A DNA stretch of 64,000 bases from Flavobacterium tistrianum (GCF_003254545.1 NZ_QJRH01000073.1:496001-560000), one strand, 5' to 3'. Positions 43,072-52,441 are shown, counted from the stretch's first letter. The notes: generated from the letters alone by a model not told the origin. Numbers and translations are program-made.

Positions 43072-43663
43072 AAAAATCAGCAATATTAATTCCTTTTATA
43101 AACTCAAGAATCTCTTCGATATTTAGAACAAAATCTGGAACTGTGTGCAAGATGGCATTATTAGGCATAAAAGGCATGTCTGCAGAAAGCGGATTCTGAA
43201 CTACGCTTATACCGCCAGATGCCTGAATAGCTCTTAACCCAATTGTCCCATCTGAATTAGAACCCGAAAGCAATATTCCGACCAAATGTTCACGATATAC
43301 TTCTGCAGCAGACTCAAAAGAAACATCTATGCTTGGTCTGCTGTAGTTTATTTTTTCTGAAGTATCTAATGAAAGTGTTTCGTTTTTCTCAAATAATAAA
43401 TGATAATTGGAAGGAGCTATATAAATAAATCCCGATTTAAGTTTTACTTTGTCTTCTACTTCTTTTACAATGATTTTAGATTTTAAAGCAATTAAGCTTT
43501 CTAAGGTTTGTTCGTCTGAGTTTTTTCTATGAACAACGATGACAATAGCAAAAGAAATGGGATTTTCTATAAAAGGCAAAATCTGCAATAATGCCTGTAA
43601 ACTTCCTGCCGAACCGCCAATTATAACTACTTTACAATTTGTTATTCTTTTATTTTCCTCCAT
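43070..43663 (-). CDS. cheB: CheB-type protein-glutamate methylesterase, catalytic domain only
   Basis: The protein has 197 residues. It covers the C-terminal methylesterase domain of CheB and lacks the receiver domain. The triad is visible as Ser18 (IIGGSAGSLQALL), His45 (VIVVHRKN) and Asp138 (GSNSDGTIGL). In chemotaxis CheB removes methyl groups from receptors. Here no receptor, CheA or CheW is nearby and the organism type glides rather than swims. The 5' end overlaps the CheR gene by 22 bases, so the two are coupled. Without a receiver, its activity would need another control, perhaps the single-domain regulator encoded just before CheR. Confidence 0.9.
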   Translation of the reverse strand: MEENKRITNCKVVIIGGSAGSLQALLQILPFIENPISFAIVIVVHRKNSDEQTLESLIALKSKIIVKEVEDKVKLKSGFIYIAPSNYHLLFEKNETLSLDTSEKINYSRPSIDVSFESAAEVYREHLVGILLSGSNSDGTIGLRAIQASGGISVVQNPLSADMPFMPNNAILHTVPDFVLNIEEILEFIKGINIADF

Positions 43664-44454
43664 ATTTTCTCTTTAGCAAATGGTTTGTATTTGGTTTGAG
43701 ATATAGAATATTTTATCGTTTCTTTTGTTCCGAGGGCTAAGAAGCCTAGCACAGCCAAACTGTCGTCAAATAAGCTAACGACTCTTTTCTGTAGATTATT
43801 ATCAAAATATATTAAAACATTACGACACAAAATAAGGTCAAATTCATTAAATGAAGTGTCTGAAACCAAATTATGCTGAGAGAAAACCATTTTTTCGGAA
43901 AGGTTCTCGTTGAACTTTGCGAAACCGTAATTGGCAATATAATAATCTGAAAAATCTTGTTGTCCGCCTGCATCACGGTAGTTATCCGCATAATCTTTTA
44001 TCATTCTTAACGGAAAAATACCGCTTTTGGCTGTTTCCAAAACCGAAGCATTTATGTCTGTTGCATACAATATTGATTTGTGCAACAAACCTTCTTCTTT
44101 GAGCATAATGGCCATAGAATATACTTCTTCTCCTGTAGAACATCCTGCATGCCAAATTCGGATAAAAGGTTTTGTTCCTAACAATGGAAGAACTTCTTTT
44201 CGAAGCGTAAGATAAAATGACGGATCGCGAAACATCTCGGTTACATTAACCGTGATTTCGTCAATCATTCTTTTACAATATTCTGGATCTGTACGGACTT
44301 TAGACAAAAAATCATGAAAATGTTTAAATCCATCCAAATAGAAAACCCGACTTACGCGCCTTTTAAGTGAAGCTCTGGAATAGCTTCCAAAATCAAAACC
44401 GTAATATTCGTAAACATCATTTATAAGAGTTTCTAATTCAATATCTTCAATCAT
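43642..44454 (-). CDS. cheR: CheR-type protein-glutamate O-methyltransferase
   Basis: The protein has 270 residues. A small N-terminal helical domain (YYGFDFGSYSRASLKRRVSR) is followed by the SAM-binding domain with HAGCSTGEEVYSMAIML and FDLILCRNVLIYFD. It transfers methyl from S-adenosylmethionine to glutamates of receptor-like helices. It overlaps CheB by 22 bases and follows the single-receiver gene by 14 bases. The coiled-coil region of the neighbouring hybrid kinase is a conceivable methylation target, but that is an inference from gene order. Confidence 0.93.
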   Translation of the reverse strand: MIEDIELETLINDVYEYYGFDFGSYSRASLKRRVSRVFYLDGFKHFHDFLSKVRTDPEYCKRMIDEITVNVTEMFRDPSFYLTLRKEVLPLLGTKPFIRIWHAGCSTGEEVYSMAIMLKEEGLLHKSILYATDINASVLETAKSGIFPLRMIKDYADNYRDAGGQQDFSDYYIANYGFAKFNENLSEKMVFSQHNLVSDTSFNEFDLILCRNVLIYFDNNLQKRVVSLFDDSLAVLGFLALGTKETIKYSISQTKYKPFAKEKIWRKIKE

Positions 44455-44468
44455 AATTCACTTTAATT

Positions 44469-44828
44469 TCATCCCAAAATCTGAAGTAATTTATCAACAT
44501 CTACAGGTTTTGAGATGTAAGCATCTGCTCCAGCTTGCAAACATTTTTCTTTATCTCCTGCCATTGCTTGCGCCGTTACGGCAACGACTAATGTAGATTC
44601 CTGAGACGGAATTGCTTTTATAAGCGGAATTGCTTCATAGCCATCCATTTCTGGCATCATCATATCTATCAAAACTGCATCTATAGATGAGTCTTCTTTT
44701 AATATTTTTAAAGCCTCTTCGGCACTTGAGCTAGATATACAATCATACGATTTTGCTTTTAAGGTATTTACCATAGCAAAAATATTCCTAGAATCATCAT
44801 CTACTATCAACACGCGTTTTTTTCCCAT
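44469..44828 (-). CDS. Single-domain response regulator
   Basis: The protein has 119 residues, all receiver domain: acidic residues Asp10-Asp12, phospho-acceptor Asp55 (LIDMMMPEMDG), and the K in YISKPVDVDKLLQ. It closely resembles the third receiver of the hybrid kinase encoded 17 bases upstream (both have LxDMMMPxMDGYE, DAYISKPVDVD or DYITKPVDVD), so it may have come from it by duplication. With no output domain it would pass phosphate on or bind a partner such as CheR/CheB. Confidence 0.92.
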   Translation of the reverse strand: MGKKRVLIVDDDSRNIFAMVNTLKAKSYDCISSSSAEEALKILKEDSSIDAVLIDMMMPEMDGYEAIPLIKAIPSQESTLVVAVTAQAMAGDKEKCLQAGADAYISKPVDVDKLLQILG

Positions 44829-44845
44829 TTACAGCATTTTAAAGA

Positions 44846-47800
44846 TTAGATTTTATCATAAAGCCATACTCGCAGCAATGATAATAGCTGGTCAACGTCT
44901 ACAGGTTTTGTAATATAATCTGAGGCTCCTGCCTTAATACATTTCTCTCTGTCGCCAGTCATTGCTTTGGCTGTTACTGCTATTACTGCTAAGTTAAGGA
45001 ATTTAGGGTTACTTCTTATCTTTTCCGCCGTTTCGTAACCGTCCATATTTGGCATCATCATGTCTAGCAAAACCACATCTGTATCTGGATTTTCATCCAA
45101 AATTTTGATCGCCTCTTTTCCGTCAAAAGCCGTAATGACATTCATTTTAAATGCTTCTAATGCCTTTGAAAGCGAATATATATTACGTACATCATCATCT
45201 ACTATTAATACTTTTTTCTCAAACAGAATATTATTTAGCGAATTCAGTTTCTTATGGTTTTCTTTTTTATGGTCTCCATTCTTTTTTTCTTCCATCAAAT
45301 GAAGGAAAAGAGAGACCTCATCGAGCATTCTCTGGTAAGAATGTGCTGTTTTTACAATGATAGAATCAGCATATTTTCTAATTTTCAATTCTTCTTTTAT
45401 AGACAAACTTTTTCCTGTAAAGACAATTACTGGCAGATTTTCTAATCCTGGGCTTTTCTTTACGCCATCTAAAATTTCGTAAGCTTGTTTGTCTGGAATT
45501 CCCATATCAAGAATTACGCAGTCTACTTCTTGTTTTGTCAATGCTGACAAACCTGCCGAAACTTCGCTTTTAATTTCAGAATTGATATTATAGGTTTCTA
45601 AGAAATACGCCAATGCTTTAGCATGTTTTGGATTATCTTCGATAATTAGAACTTTCTGAGATTCTTTGTTAATGATGTGCTCAATACGCATAAAAACCTC
45701 TGGAATCTTATCAAAAGCAACTGGTTTATCTAAGAAATCTACAGCTCCTTTCAGCAAACTTTCCTGTTTTAATTTGTGCGAAGACATTATGTGAACCGAA
45801 ATATGTTTGGTTTGCGAATGATTTTTCAATTCTTCTAAAACTTCCCAACCGCTCTTAATTGGCAATTCGATATCCAATAAAATCCCGATTGGTTTATAGA
45901 TTAAAGCAAAATTCAAAGCATAATCTCCCCTTACGGCAACGACTCCTTTATAGCCTTTTTTCTGAGTAAATGCTAATAACGATTTTGCAAAACTAATATC
46001 ATCTTCTACAATCAAGATTACTTTATCGCCTTCTGCAATTGAATGTCTGTCGTCTTCAATTTCATCTGGTACAATATCGCTGATATATCTTGTTTTTTCT
46101 TCTTCATTTTCAGATTGAACTTCAATTTCTTCTGCCTCTGGAATTTGGTTTACCGAAATTTTATTGATTGCAAATCCTAAAACTGGAAGACATAAAGTAA
46201 ACGTACTTCCTTCGTTTACTTTACTATGCAGAATGATTTCTCCTCTTAATAATTTAGCTAGTTCACGGCTGATTGACAATCCTAAACCTGTTCCGCCGTA
46301 TTTACGTTTTGTTGAACCGTCGGCTTGTTGGAAAGCTTCAAAAATTAATGGCTGTTTTTCTAACGGAATTCCGATTCCGGTATCTTTTACAATAAAGCAG
46401 ATTATTTTATCATCGTCTGTATCTACTTTAATTTCAAGAGAAACAGTTCCTTTTTCTGTAAACTTAATGGCATTCGAAATCAAATTTTTCAAAATCTGCT
46501 CTAGACGCATTTTGTCTGTTTTAATAACAATTGGCGCTTCTTTGGCAATAATTTCAAAATTAATCCCCTTCTCTTTTGCCACCATATAGAACAAATTATG
46601 AAGGTTATCTGTAATTTCTTTGGTTGAAACATCCAAGAATTCCAGCTCCATTTTACCTGCTTCAATCTTAGATAAATCGAGAATTTCATCAATTAATCCT
46701 AACAAACTGTTTCCTGAACTCTGAATCACTTTTGCAAATTCGATTTCTTCATTGTTCATCGTTTTATTGTTATTTTCAGACAATAGACGGCTCAACAATA
46801 AAATTGAATTAAGCGGTGTTCTCAACTCATGCGACATATTTGCCAAAAACTCTGATTTATAACGGGTTGTCAACTCTAAAGCTTCTGATTTTTTCTGAAT
46901 TTCGGTGTTTTTTTCTTCTAATAAAACACTTCTTTCAGACAATTCTTCATTGGTTTGTTCCAATTCTTCCTGTTGTACACGAAGTTCTTCTTCCGAAGCT
47001 TGCAGTTTTTCGGTCTGCGCCTCTAATTCTGCATTTATTGCTTCCAATTCGCTATGCTGAATCTGAAGTTCTTCTGCTTGCGATTTCGTTTCTTCCAGAA
47101 GCTCCATAACTCTTTTGCGGTTTTGCGTGGCTTTTAAAGCAATTCCGATATTATTGGCAACCAAATTCAAGAATTCTAATTGCAGTACCGAGAAGCCGTA
47201 AATACTCGCTAATTCAACTGCACCTTCAACTTTAAAATCCATTAGCGGAAGCGCCACAATATGAGTTGGTTTAATCTCGCCCAATGCATAATTGATGTGA
47301 ATATTATCTGGCGAAAGCGCTTTCAATTCTAACATTTTACCAGAAACAATTGCTTGTCCAATTAATCCCTCGCCTTTCTTGATTCTCTCACGATTTTTAC
47401 TCGGAATGTAGCTATAACCGCCAGCAATTGCCATTTCTTCTCCATCCACAACATACAAAACTCCGGCGCTGCTGTTGGTATATTGGCATAAAAATTCAAT
47501 TACATCTTTAGATAATTTCTGAATTGTTTTTTCGCCCAGCATTTTATCATTCAAAGCCGCAACACCCGACTGAAGCCATTCCTTTTGAGATAATAGTTCG
47601 AAAGAATCTTTTAACGAATCTTTCATGTTATGAATAGACTCTCCCAGAGCTCCTAAAGTGTCGGCTTTTCTATCATCGATCTGAACATCATAATTCCCTT
47701 TAGAAATTTGTGTAGCAATACCGCTTATTACTTCCAGCCTTTCTGCAGTTTCTTTATCTTTTTTCTCCAACTCACGCTGCAACAAAGATCTTTCGTTGTA

Positions 47801-48412
47801 ATCTTTTAAAATTCTGATCATAAAAACGATCGAAATAAGAAAAGCAATAAAAAAGGCTACAATGATTAAAATCAAACTATAATTCCCGTAACGTTCTGAA
47901 TTTGAGTTGCGTTCTTCTAAAAGTTTTTGTTCTGTACTTTCGACTTTTCTGATGATTGCTCTCATCTCATTCATCATATTTCTGCCTTCATTCAAATCAA
48001 AAATTAGCGTTTCTTTGCTTAAACGCTTTTTTACGATTTGATTGTTTAAATATTTAAAGAAACCTGAACGTTTAGTGCGTAATTCTTCAAGTAATTTTCT
48101 CTGCGAAGGATTGTCTGCTGTAAGCTCATCCAGTTTATCAAAATAATTGTTTGATTTGCTTTCAGAATCATTAAAACGGTCTACAAATTGCTCATCGCCT
48201 GTAAGCAAATATCCTCTCATGCTGGTCTGAGCTTCTGTAATAATTGCCGAACCTTCATTTAGATTGTAAATCACGTCTTGAGTATGGTTTACCCAAAAGT
48301 TACTCTCTAATAAACTTTTGATACTGATAAAGGAAGCAACAGAACTAACCGTAAGTACAAGCAGGGAAACTAGTGAACTGATTAATAAGTTTCTTTTAAA
48401 ATTACCATTCAT
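44846..48412 (-). CDS. Hybrid sensor histidine kinase with CHASE3, HAMP, GAF and three receiver domains
   Basis: The protein has 1188 residues. In order: membrane helix (about 10-30), a CHASE3 extracytoplasmic domain (about 35-170, ending before the second membrane helix NYSLILIIVAFFIAFLISIVF), a HAMP-like segment, a GAF domain (about 270-430), a long coiled coil (about 440-515), and a HisKA domain with His528 (NMSHELRTPLNSI). The HATPase (KYGGTGLGLSISREL) follows, then three receivers at about 815, 935 and 1065. The third has Asp1117 (LLDMMMPNMDG). This is a multi-step phosphorelay sensor. It is the second gene of a five-gene operon ending in CheR and CheB. The signal is unknown. Confidence 0.93.
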   Translation of the reverse strand: MNGNFKRNLLISSLVSLLVLTVSSVASFISIKSLLESNFWVNHTQDVIYNLNEGSAIITEAQTSMRGYLLTGDEQFVDRFNDSESKSNNYFDKLDELTADNPSQRKLLEELRTKRSGFFKYLNNQIVKKRLSKETLIFDLNEGRNMMNEMRAIIRKVESTEQKLLEERNSNSERYGNYSLILIIVAFFIAFLISIVFMIRILKDYNERSLLQRELEKKDKETAERLEVISGIATQISKGNYDVQIDDRKADTLGALGESIHNMKDSLKDSFELLSQKEWLQSGVAALNDKMLGEKTIQKLSKDVIEFLCQYTNSSAGVLYVVDGEEMAIAGGYSYIPSKNRERIKKGEGLIGQAIVSGKMLELKALSPDNIHINYALGEIKPTHIVALPLMDFKVEGAVELASIYGFSVLQLEFLNLVANNIGIALKATQNRKRVMELLEETKSQAEELQIQHSELEAINAELEAQTEKLQASEEELRVQQEELEQTNEELSERSVLLEEKNTEIQKKSEALELTTRYKSEFLANMSHELRTPLNSILLLSRLLSENNNKTMNNEEIEFAKVIQSSGNSLLGLIDEILDLSKIEAGKMELEFLDVSTKEITDNLHNLFYMVAKEKGINFEIIAKEAPIVIKTDKMRLEQILKNLISNAIKFTEKGTVSLEIKVDTDDDKIICFIVKDTGIGIPLEKQPLIFEAFQQADGSTKRKYGGTGLGLSISRELAKLLRGEIILHSKVNEGSTFTLCLPVLGFAINKISVNQIPEAEEIEVQSENEEEKTRYISDIVPDEIEDDRHSIAEGDKVILIVEDDISFAKSLLAFTQKKGYKGVVAVRGDYALNFALIYKPIGILLDIELPIKSGWEVLEELKNHSQTKHISVHIMSSHKLKQESLLKGAVDFLDKPVAFDKIPEVFMRIEHIINKESQKVLIIEDNPKHAKALAYFLETYNINSEIKSEVSAGLSALTKQEVDCVILDMGIPDKQAYEILDGVKKSPGLENLPVIVFTGKSLSIKEELKIRKYADSIIVKTAHSYQRMLDEVSLFLHLMEEKKNGDHKKENHKKLNSLNNILFEKKVLIVDDDVRNIYSLSKALEAFKMNVITAFDGKEAIKILDENPDTDVVLLDMMMPNMDGYETAEKIRSNPKFLNLAVIAVTAKAMTGDREKCIKAGASDYITKPVDVDQLLSLLRVWLYDKI

Positions 48413-48430
48413 ATATTTCTAAATTATTTT

Positions 48431-49645
48431 TTATTCGTATTTTAAGGGAAGTACAATTATAAAACTCGCTCCTTCTCCAGGTTTGCTTTTTGCAGTGATT
48501 AATCCGTTGTGTTTTTCTATGATTTTTTTAGCAATTGCCAATCCGATTCCAGTTCCTTCGTAGGTTTGGCGGTCATTTAAGCTTTGAAAAATAATAAAAA
48601 TTCGATCCAGATAAATTTCATCAAAACCAATTCCGTTGTCTTTTACCGTAATTCTGCAAAATTTCCCTTCCGGAGAAGTTAGGCTCTCGATTGATTTCTC
48701 TAAAATGGTTTCTGAAGTGATTTCGATTACCGGCTTTTCTTCATTCCCAGAAAATTTTAAAGCATTCCCTATCAGATTTTGAAAAACTTGTCGCATCTGA
48801 CTAGGAATGCTATCAACAGTTGGAAGTTCGTTGGTTTTTATAATTGCATTTTTACGTTCTATTAGATAATCAAAATCTCCAAGCACTTCCTGCAAAACCA
48901 CATTTAAATCGGTTTTCTCAGGTTTAACTTTTGCAGAAAGTCTCGAATAAGCCAAAAGATCAGTGATCAAAGTCTGCATTCTTTCTGCCGATTTTATAGT
49001 TCGGTCTACATAATCTACTGCTTTGTCGTCTGCTTTTAAGTAAAGGTCTTTTATAATTTTAATGAAAATTTGGATTTTACGAATAGGCTCATTCAAATCG
49101 TGGGAAACCACCCAGGAAAATTGTTGTAATTCATGATTTCGGAGTTCCAACTCTTCATTTTTCTGAACTAGTTCTTTGGTTCTTTCCGCAATTTTGATTT
49201 CCAGATTATCCTGCGCTTCTTTTCTAATTTTGATTTCCTTAGAAAGCAGGTCTTTCATTGCTTTCAGTTCGTTTTGTTGTTCGTAGATTTTAAGGAAGGT
49301 TTTTACTTTTAGAATCAGCAAATCAGAATCTACGGGTTTTGTAATGTATTCTACAGCACCCGTTTCGTATCCTTTAAAGATGTATTTTTTTTCTGTATTA
49401 AGAGCTGACAGAAAAATAACCGGAATATCTTTTGTGCGCTGATTTCCTGAAAGGATATTTACCACTTCAAAGCCATCAAGTCCGGGCATTTGAACATCCA
49501 TAATAATCAGACAATAATCTGTTTTCAAGATTTTTTTGAGAGCTTCTTCTCCAGATTCGGCACTATCAACATCGATATTATGCAGCTCTAATGTTTTTTT
49601 TAGGGCGATAATATTTGCCCTTATATCGTCTACAATTAATACCAT
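48431..49645 (-). CDS. Receiver-histidine kinase protein
   Basis: The protein has 404 residues. The receiver comes first (Asp6/Asp7, phospho-acceptor Asp50 in IIMDVQMPGLDG), then a coiled coil (about 120-170), a HisKA domain with His182 in VVSHDLNEPIRKI, and a HATPase (YEGTGIGLAIAKKI). There is no membrane segment. The SHDLxEPxRK form of the phospho-acceptor motif is shared with the multi-PAS kinase at 53064. As first gene of the operon it probably acts as an intermediate that receives phosphate and controls a second kinase step. Confidence 0.93.
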   Translation of the reverse strand: MVLIVDDIRANIIALKKTLELHNIDVDSAESGEEALKKILKTDYCLIIMDVQMPGLDGFEVVNILSGNQRTKDIPVIFLSALNTEKKYIFKGYETGAVEYITKPVDSDLLILKVKTFLKIYEQQNELKAMKDLLSKEIKIRKEAQDNLEIKIAERTKELVQKNEELELRNHELQQFSWVVSHDLNEPIRKIQIFIKIIKDLYLKADDKAVDYVDRTIKSAERMQTLITDLLAYSRLSAKVKPEKTDLNVVLQEVLGDFDYLIERKNAIIKTNELPTVDSIPSQMRQVFQNLIGNALKFSGNEEKPVIEITSETILEKSIESLTSPEGKFCRITVKDNGIGFDEIYLDRIFIIFQSLNDRQTYEGTGIGLAIAKKIIEKHNGLITAKSKPGEGASFIIVLPLKYE

Positions 49646-50030
49646 GATGGAAAGCTAAATCGGTTGTAAATCAAAATACTTAATTTTAAAATGAAATATA
49701 GAATTTTTCTTATTTTTTTTAAATAAATCGCAAATGAGCTGTTAAAAAACGATGCGGAAATTCTCAAATGTATAAAAAAATTAACAGGCAGGTTTTTTAT
49801 TTAAATCAGAAATAGTTACAAAATTCCCATCTTTTGCCGTCGTTTTATTCGGAGCGTATGATTGCTAGCTTATTAGAAATTTCTTATTATTTTAACATTT
49901 TTACAAAATGAATGTATTTTCATACAGCATTTATCATTCTGTTTTGATTGAGGCAAACAAATTTCCTTTTAAGACAATACGAATTTTATATAAGAGCTAA
50001 TTTTAAATAAAAGCTTAAAAATAGTGAATC
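49646..50030. other. Divergent spacer between signalling operon and SDR gene
   Basis: These 385 bases are AT-rich and hold no gene. I found no match to TTG-N-TAnnTTTG for either side and no notable inverted repeat. Confidence 0.45.
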
Positions 50031-50876
50031 ATGAAAAAGAAACAGACATTTCCCGAGCAAAAACAGAATCTTCCTGGCAATGAACACATGATGAATCCAG
50101 AACCTGAGATTATAAGAGAAAACTATGTTGGAAGCGGTAAATTATTAGGGAAAACAGCTTTTATTACAGGCGGAGACAGCGGTATCGGGCGAAGTGTTGC
50201 TGTACATTTTGCACGAGAAGGCGCGAATATTGCCATTGTTTATTTGAAAGAAGATAAAGATGCCCTCGAAACAAAAGCGTTGATAGAGAAAGAAGGTCAG
50301 CAATGCCTTTTAATAAGTGGCGATCTTAGAGATGAAAAGTTTTGCAAAAGTGCCATTAAAAAGTGTCACACCACTTTTAAAAGCCTTAATATCATTGTAA
50401 ACAACGCAGCTACTCAATTTCCGCAAAGCGAATTAGAAAAAATAACTGTTACCCAGCTTCATAAAACTTTTGAAACCAATATTTATCCTTTCTTTTATAT
50501 CACCAAAGCTGCACTTGCTTTTTTAAAAGAAGGCGATACTATTATCAATACAACTTCTGTAACGGCTTTCCGCGGAAGCGAACATTTAGCCGATTATGCT
50601 AGTACAAAAGGCGCGATTGTAAGTTTTACACGTTCGCTTTCGACAATGTTAGCCAAAAAGAAAATTCGTGTAAATGGTGTAGCTCCAGGACCAATATGGA
50701 CGCCTTTGATTGTGGCCAGCTTCGATAAATTATCAGATTTCGGAAAAGATAATCCAATGGAAAGAGCCGGACAGCCATCTGAAGTAGCGCCTGCGTATGT
50801 GTTTTTGGCTTCTCAAGACAGCAGTTATATTACAGGGCAATTTATTCATATTAATGGCGGGGAAATGGTGGGTTGA
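50031..50876 (+). CDS. SDR-family oxidoreductase, general-stress-protein 39-like
   Basis: The protein has 281 residues. A 35-residue N-terminal extension with FPEQKQNLPGNEHMMNPEPE precedes the Rossmann fold, as in the YdaD/YghA (GSP39) group. The cofactor motif is TGGDSGIGRSVA, the structural motif NNAATQ, and the catalytic Ser lies in NTTSVTAF with YASTK supplying Tyr and Lys. The end has VNGVAPGPIWTPLI and YITGQFIHINGGEMVG. These enzymes reduce small aldehydes or ketones and are made under stress. The substrate is not known. Confidence 0.92.
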   Translation: MKKKQTFPEQKQNLPGNEHMMNPEPEIIRENYVGSGKLLGKTAFITGGDSGIGRSVAVHFAREGANIAIVYLKEDKDALETKALIEKEGQQCLLISGDLRDEKFCKSAIKKCHTTFKSLNIIVNNAATQFPQSELEKITVTQLHKTFETNIYPFFYITKAALAFLKEGDTIINTTSVTAFRGSEHLADYASTKGAIVSFTRSLSTMLAKKKIRVNGVAPGPIWTPLIVASFDKLSDFGKDNPMERAGQPSEVAPAYVFLASQDSSYITGQFIHINGGEMVG

Positions 50877-50883
50877 TTTTTTT

Positions 50884-50972
50884 AAAGGTTCAAAGTGGCA
50901 AAGTGACAAAGGCGCAAAGTTTTTTTCACTTTGAGAAACTTTGCGCCTTTGCGCCTTTGTAGCTTTGAAACT
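50884..50972. repeat. Inverted repeat of GCAAAGTG words in the SemiSWEET leader
   Basis: GTTCAAAGTGGCAAAGTGAC and the following GCGCAAAG stretch pair with CTTTGCGCCTTTGCGCCTTT and GTAGCTTTGAAAC on the right. It fills the gap after the SDR gene and ends 14 bases before the next ATG. Confidence 0.75.
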
Positions 50973-50985
50973 AAAAAAAGAAAAA

Positions 50986-51246
50986 ATGAACTACATAGAC
51001 ATCATAGGCCTTTTTGCTGGAGCGTGTGTGACGATATCGACAATTCCGCAAATTCTGAAGGTTTGGAAAACCAAAAAAGTGAAGCAGATTTCGCTTAAAA
51101 TGTTTGGCACGCTTACTTTCGGAATTGCAATCTGGGTAGTTTATGGTATTTTGAAAAACGATTTGCCCATAATTATCACAAACAGTATTTCTCTTATTTT
51201 AAATCTTATAATGGTTTATTTTATTCTTTATTTTGAAAAAGAATAA
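50986..51246 (+). CDS. SemiSWEET-type sugar transporter
   Basis: The protein has 86 residues and three membrane helices, the size of a SemiSWEET (half a SWEET fold, working as a dimer). The PQ-loop motif is ISTIPQILKVWKTK, and the later part has WVVYGILKNDLPIIITN with the conserved Trp/Asn positions. These carry sugars along their gradient. The ATG at 50986 is chosen because it begins the conserved core. The frame is open to 50941 but that stretch is repeat sequence. The gene lies behind the SDR gene and may share its transcript. Confidence 0.88.
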   Translation: MNYIDIIGLFAGACVTISTIPQILKVWKTKKVKQISLKMFGTLTFGIAIWVVYGILKNDLPIIITNSISLILNLIMVYFILYFEKE

Positions 51247-51258
51247 ATTCTAAAAAGA

Positions 51259-51288
51259 AAAAAACAGCTCGGTCAAAGCTGTTTTTTT
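51259..51288 (+). terminator. Terminator after the SemiSWEET gene
   Basis: AAACAGCT pairs with AGCTGTTT around a short loop, with A-run before and T-run after. It can serve both the SemiSWEET gene and the convergent gene at 51315. Confidence 0.85.
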
Positions 51289-51314
51289 GAAAGTGAAGGA
51301 TATAATAATGCTTA

Positions 51315-52151
51315 CTAGCTAGCTAATTTTTGGTTGTAAGGTTCTAATTCTAATAATTTTCCTTTTAGTGTTCGTGCTTGCAAATTCCTTTTAAGATATA
51401 GAGCTGGTGCTATAATGTGCCCGAAACCTATATCTGATAGTTTCTTGATTTCACTCAAATGTTTAACAGCAAAGTTTAAAATTGGCACAAATGGCGTCAG
51501 ATAATTATAACTATGCTGCGCTATCTCTAGTTCTAATATTTCTCGCAAAATGCTTTTCATTAACACATAACGAAGTGCTCCTTGGTTTGGAAGTATTTTA
51601 AGTTTCTGAAATTTCTCTTCGATTTTGTGATTTTTATCTCCTATGTAAATGTAATTTCCAGAATTGCTCGTAAATATTTTTTTTACTTGGGACACAAAAT
51701 CAGTTTCTTGATTTTCGATTGTTGTTGGCATCCCGATTATTGAGAATTGAATCTGCTGATGACTTTGAAAATACAATACACTATTAATCGTAGAAGAATT
51801 ACTCAAAATACCAGATTGTTGTTTTTTAAGACAATTAGTCGCGCCATTGGAACCAAAACTATGCAAAACACTTCCATTCTCGCAATACGCAAAAAATACA
51901 GGTGAAAATGGATTAGATTCGATGCTTAAACTAACCTCTTGATTGAAAGTTAAATCAAAACTTAAATATGACATCTCTTTTTCAAAACGAACGCCAGAAA
52001 TACTCCCTTTTGCCCATTTTGATTTAATTGTCAATTTGTATTCATTGACATTCACTTTATTGACGTTCACTTTTAAGTTTCCGCCAAAACTTTCTTTTAA
52101 ATTATTAAAAACAGCATCAAAGCTTCCAGTATTTATGTAAAGTTTTTTCAT
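51315..52151 (-). CDS. AraC-type sensory domain protein lacking a DNA-binding domain
   Basis: The protein has 278 residues. Residues 1 to about 215 resemble the ligand domain of a group of flavobacterial AraC regulators that begin MKKLYINTxSF and contain SIESNPFSPVFFAYCENGSV and a KIEEKFQKLKILPNQGALRYVL-like segment (split by loops). In those regulators two helix-turn-helix motifs follow. Here the last 60 residues (SEIKKLSDIGFGHIIAPALYLKR...) show no helix-turn-helix, and the other frames of this stretch do not restore one. It may be a degenerate regulator or a ligand-binding protein that lost its output. The family match is from memory. Confidence 0.6.
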   Translation of the reverse strand: MKKLYINTGSFDAVFNNLKESFGGNLKVNVNKVNVNEYKLTIKSKWAKGSISGVRFEKEMSYLSFDLTFNQEVSLSIESNPFSPVFFAYCENGSVLHSFGSNGATNCLKKQQSGILSNSSTINSVLYFQSHQQIQFSIIGMPTTIENQETDFVSQVKKIFTSNSGNYIYIGDKNHKIEEKFQKLKILPNQGALRYVLMKSILREILELEIAQHSYNYLTPFVPILNFAVKHLSEIKKLSDIGFGHIIAPALYLKRNLQARTLKGKLLELEPYNQKLAS

Positions 52152-52441
52152 TATATGGTTGTTTTGGTTTAATGAATCTGTTAGTAGTTATTTACACACA
52201 AAAACTAACTTTGGTTTTTACTTCATTTCTATAATCCAAATTTCGGTCATATTGTCGGTCAAATCTTTATAGAATTTTGTAGAGATATTTCATAATTTTT
52301 ATTTGGAGGGACAAAGGTGCAGAAGGTGCAAAGGGACAAAGGCTTTTCTTTATCTAAAGGTTCAGTCTCTTTTTGTCTAAAAGCTTAAGAGACAAAGATT
52401 ATAAATCTTTGTCCCTCTGAGCCTCTGAACCTTTGCATCTT
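52152..52441. repeat. Intergenic region with GGGACAAAGG-word inverted repeat
   Basis: The part at about 52305-52440 repeats GGGACAAAGGTGCA-like words on the left (GGTGCAAAGGGACAAAGGC) and their complements on the right (TTTGTCCCTCTGAGCCTCTG, AACCTTTGCATCTT). The part at 52152-52300 is AT-rich and shows nothing clear. Confidence 0.65.
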
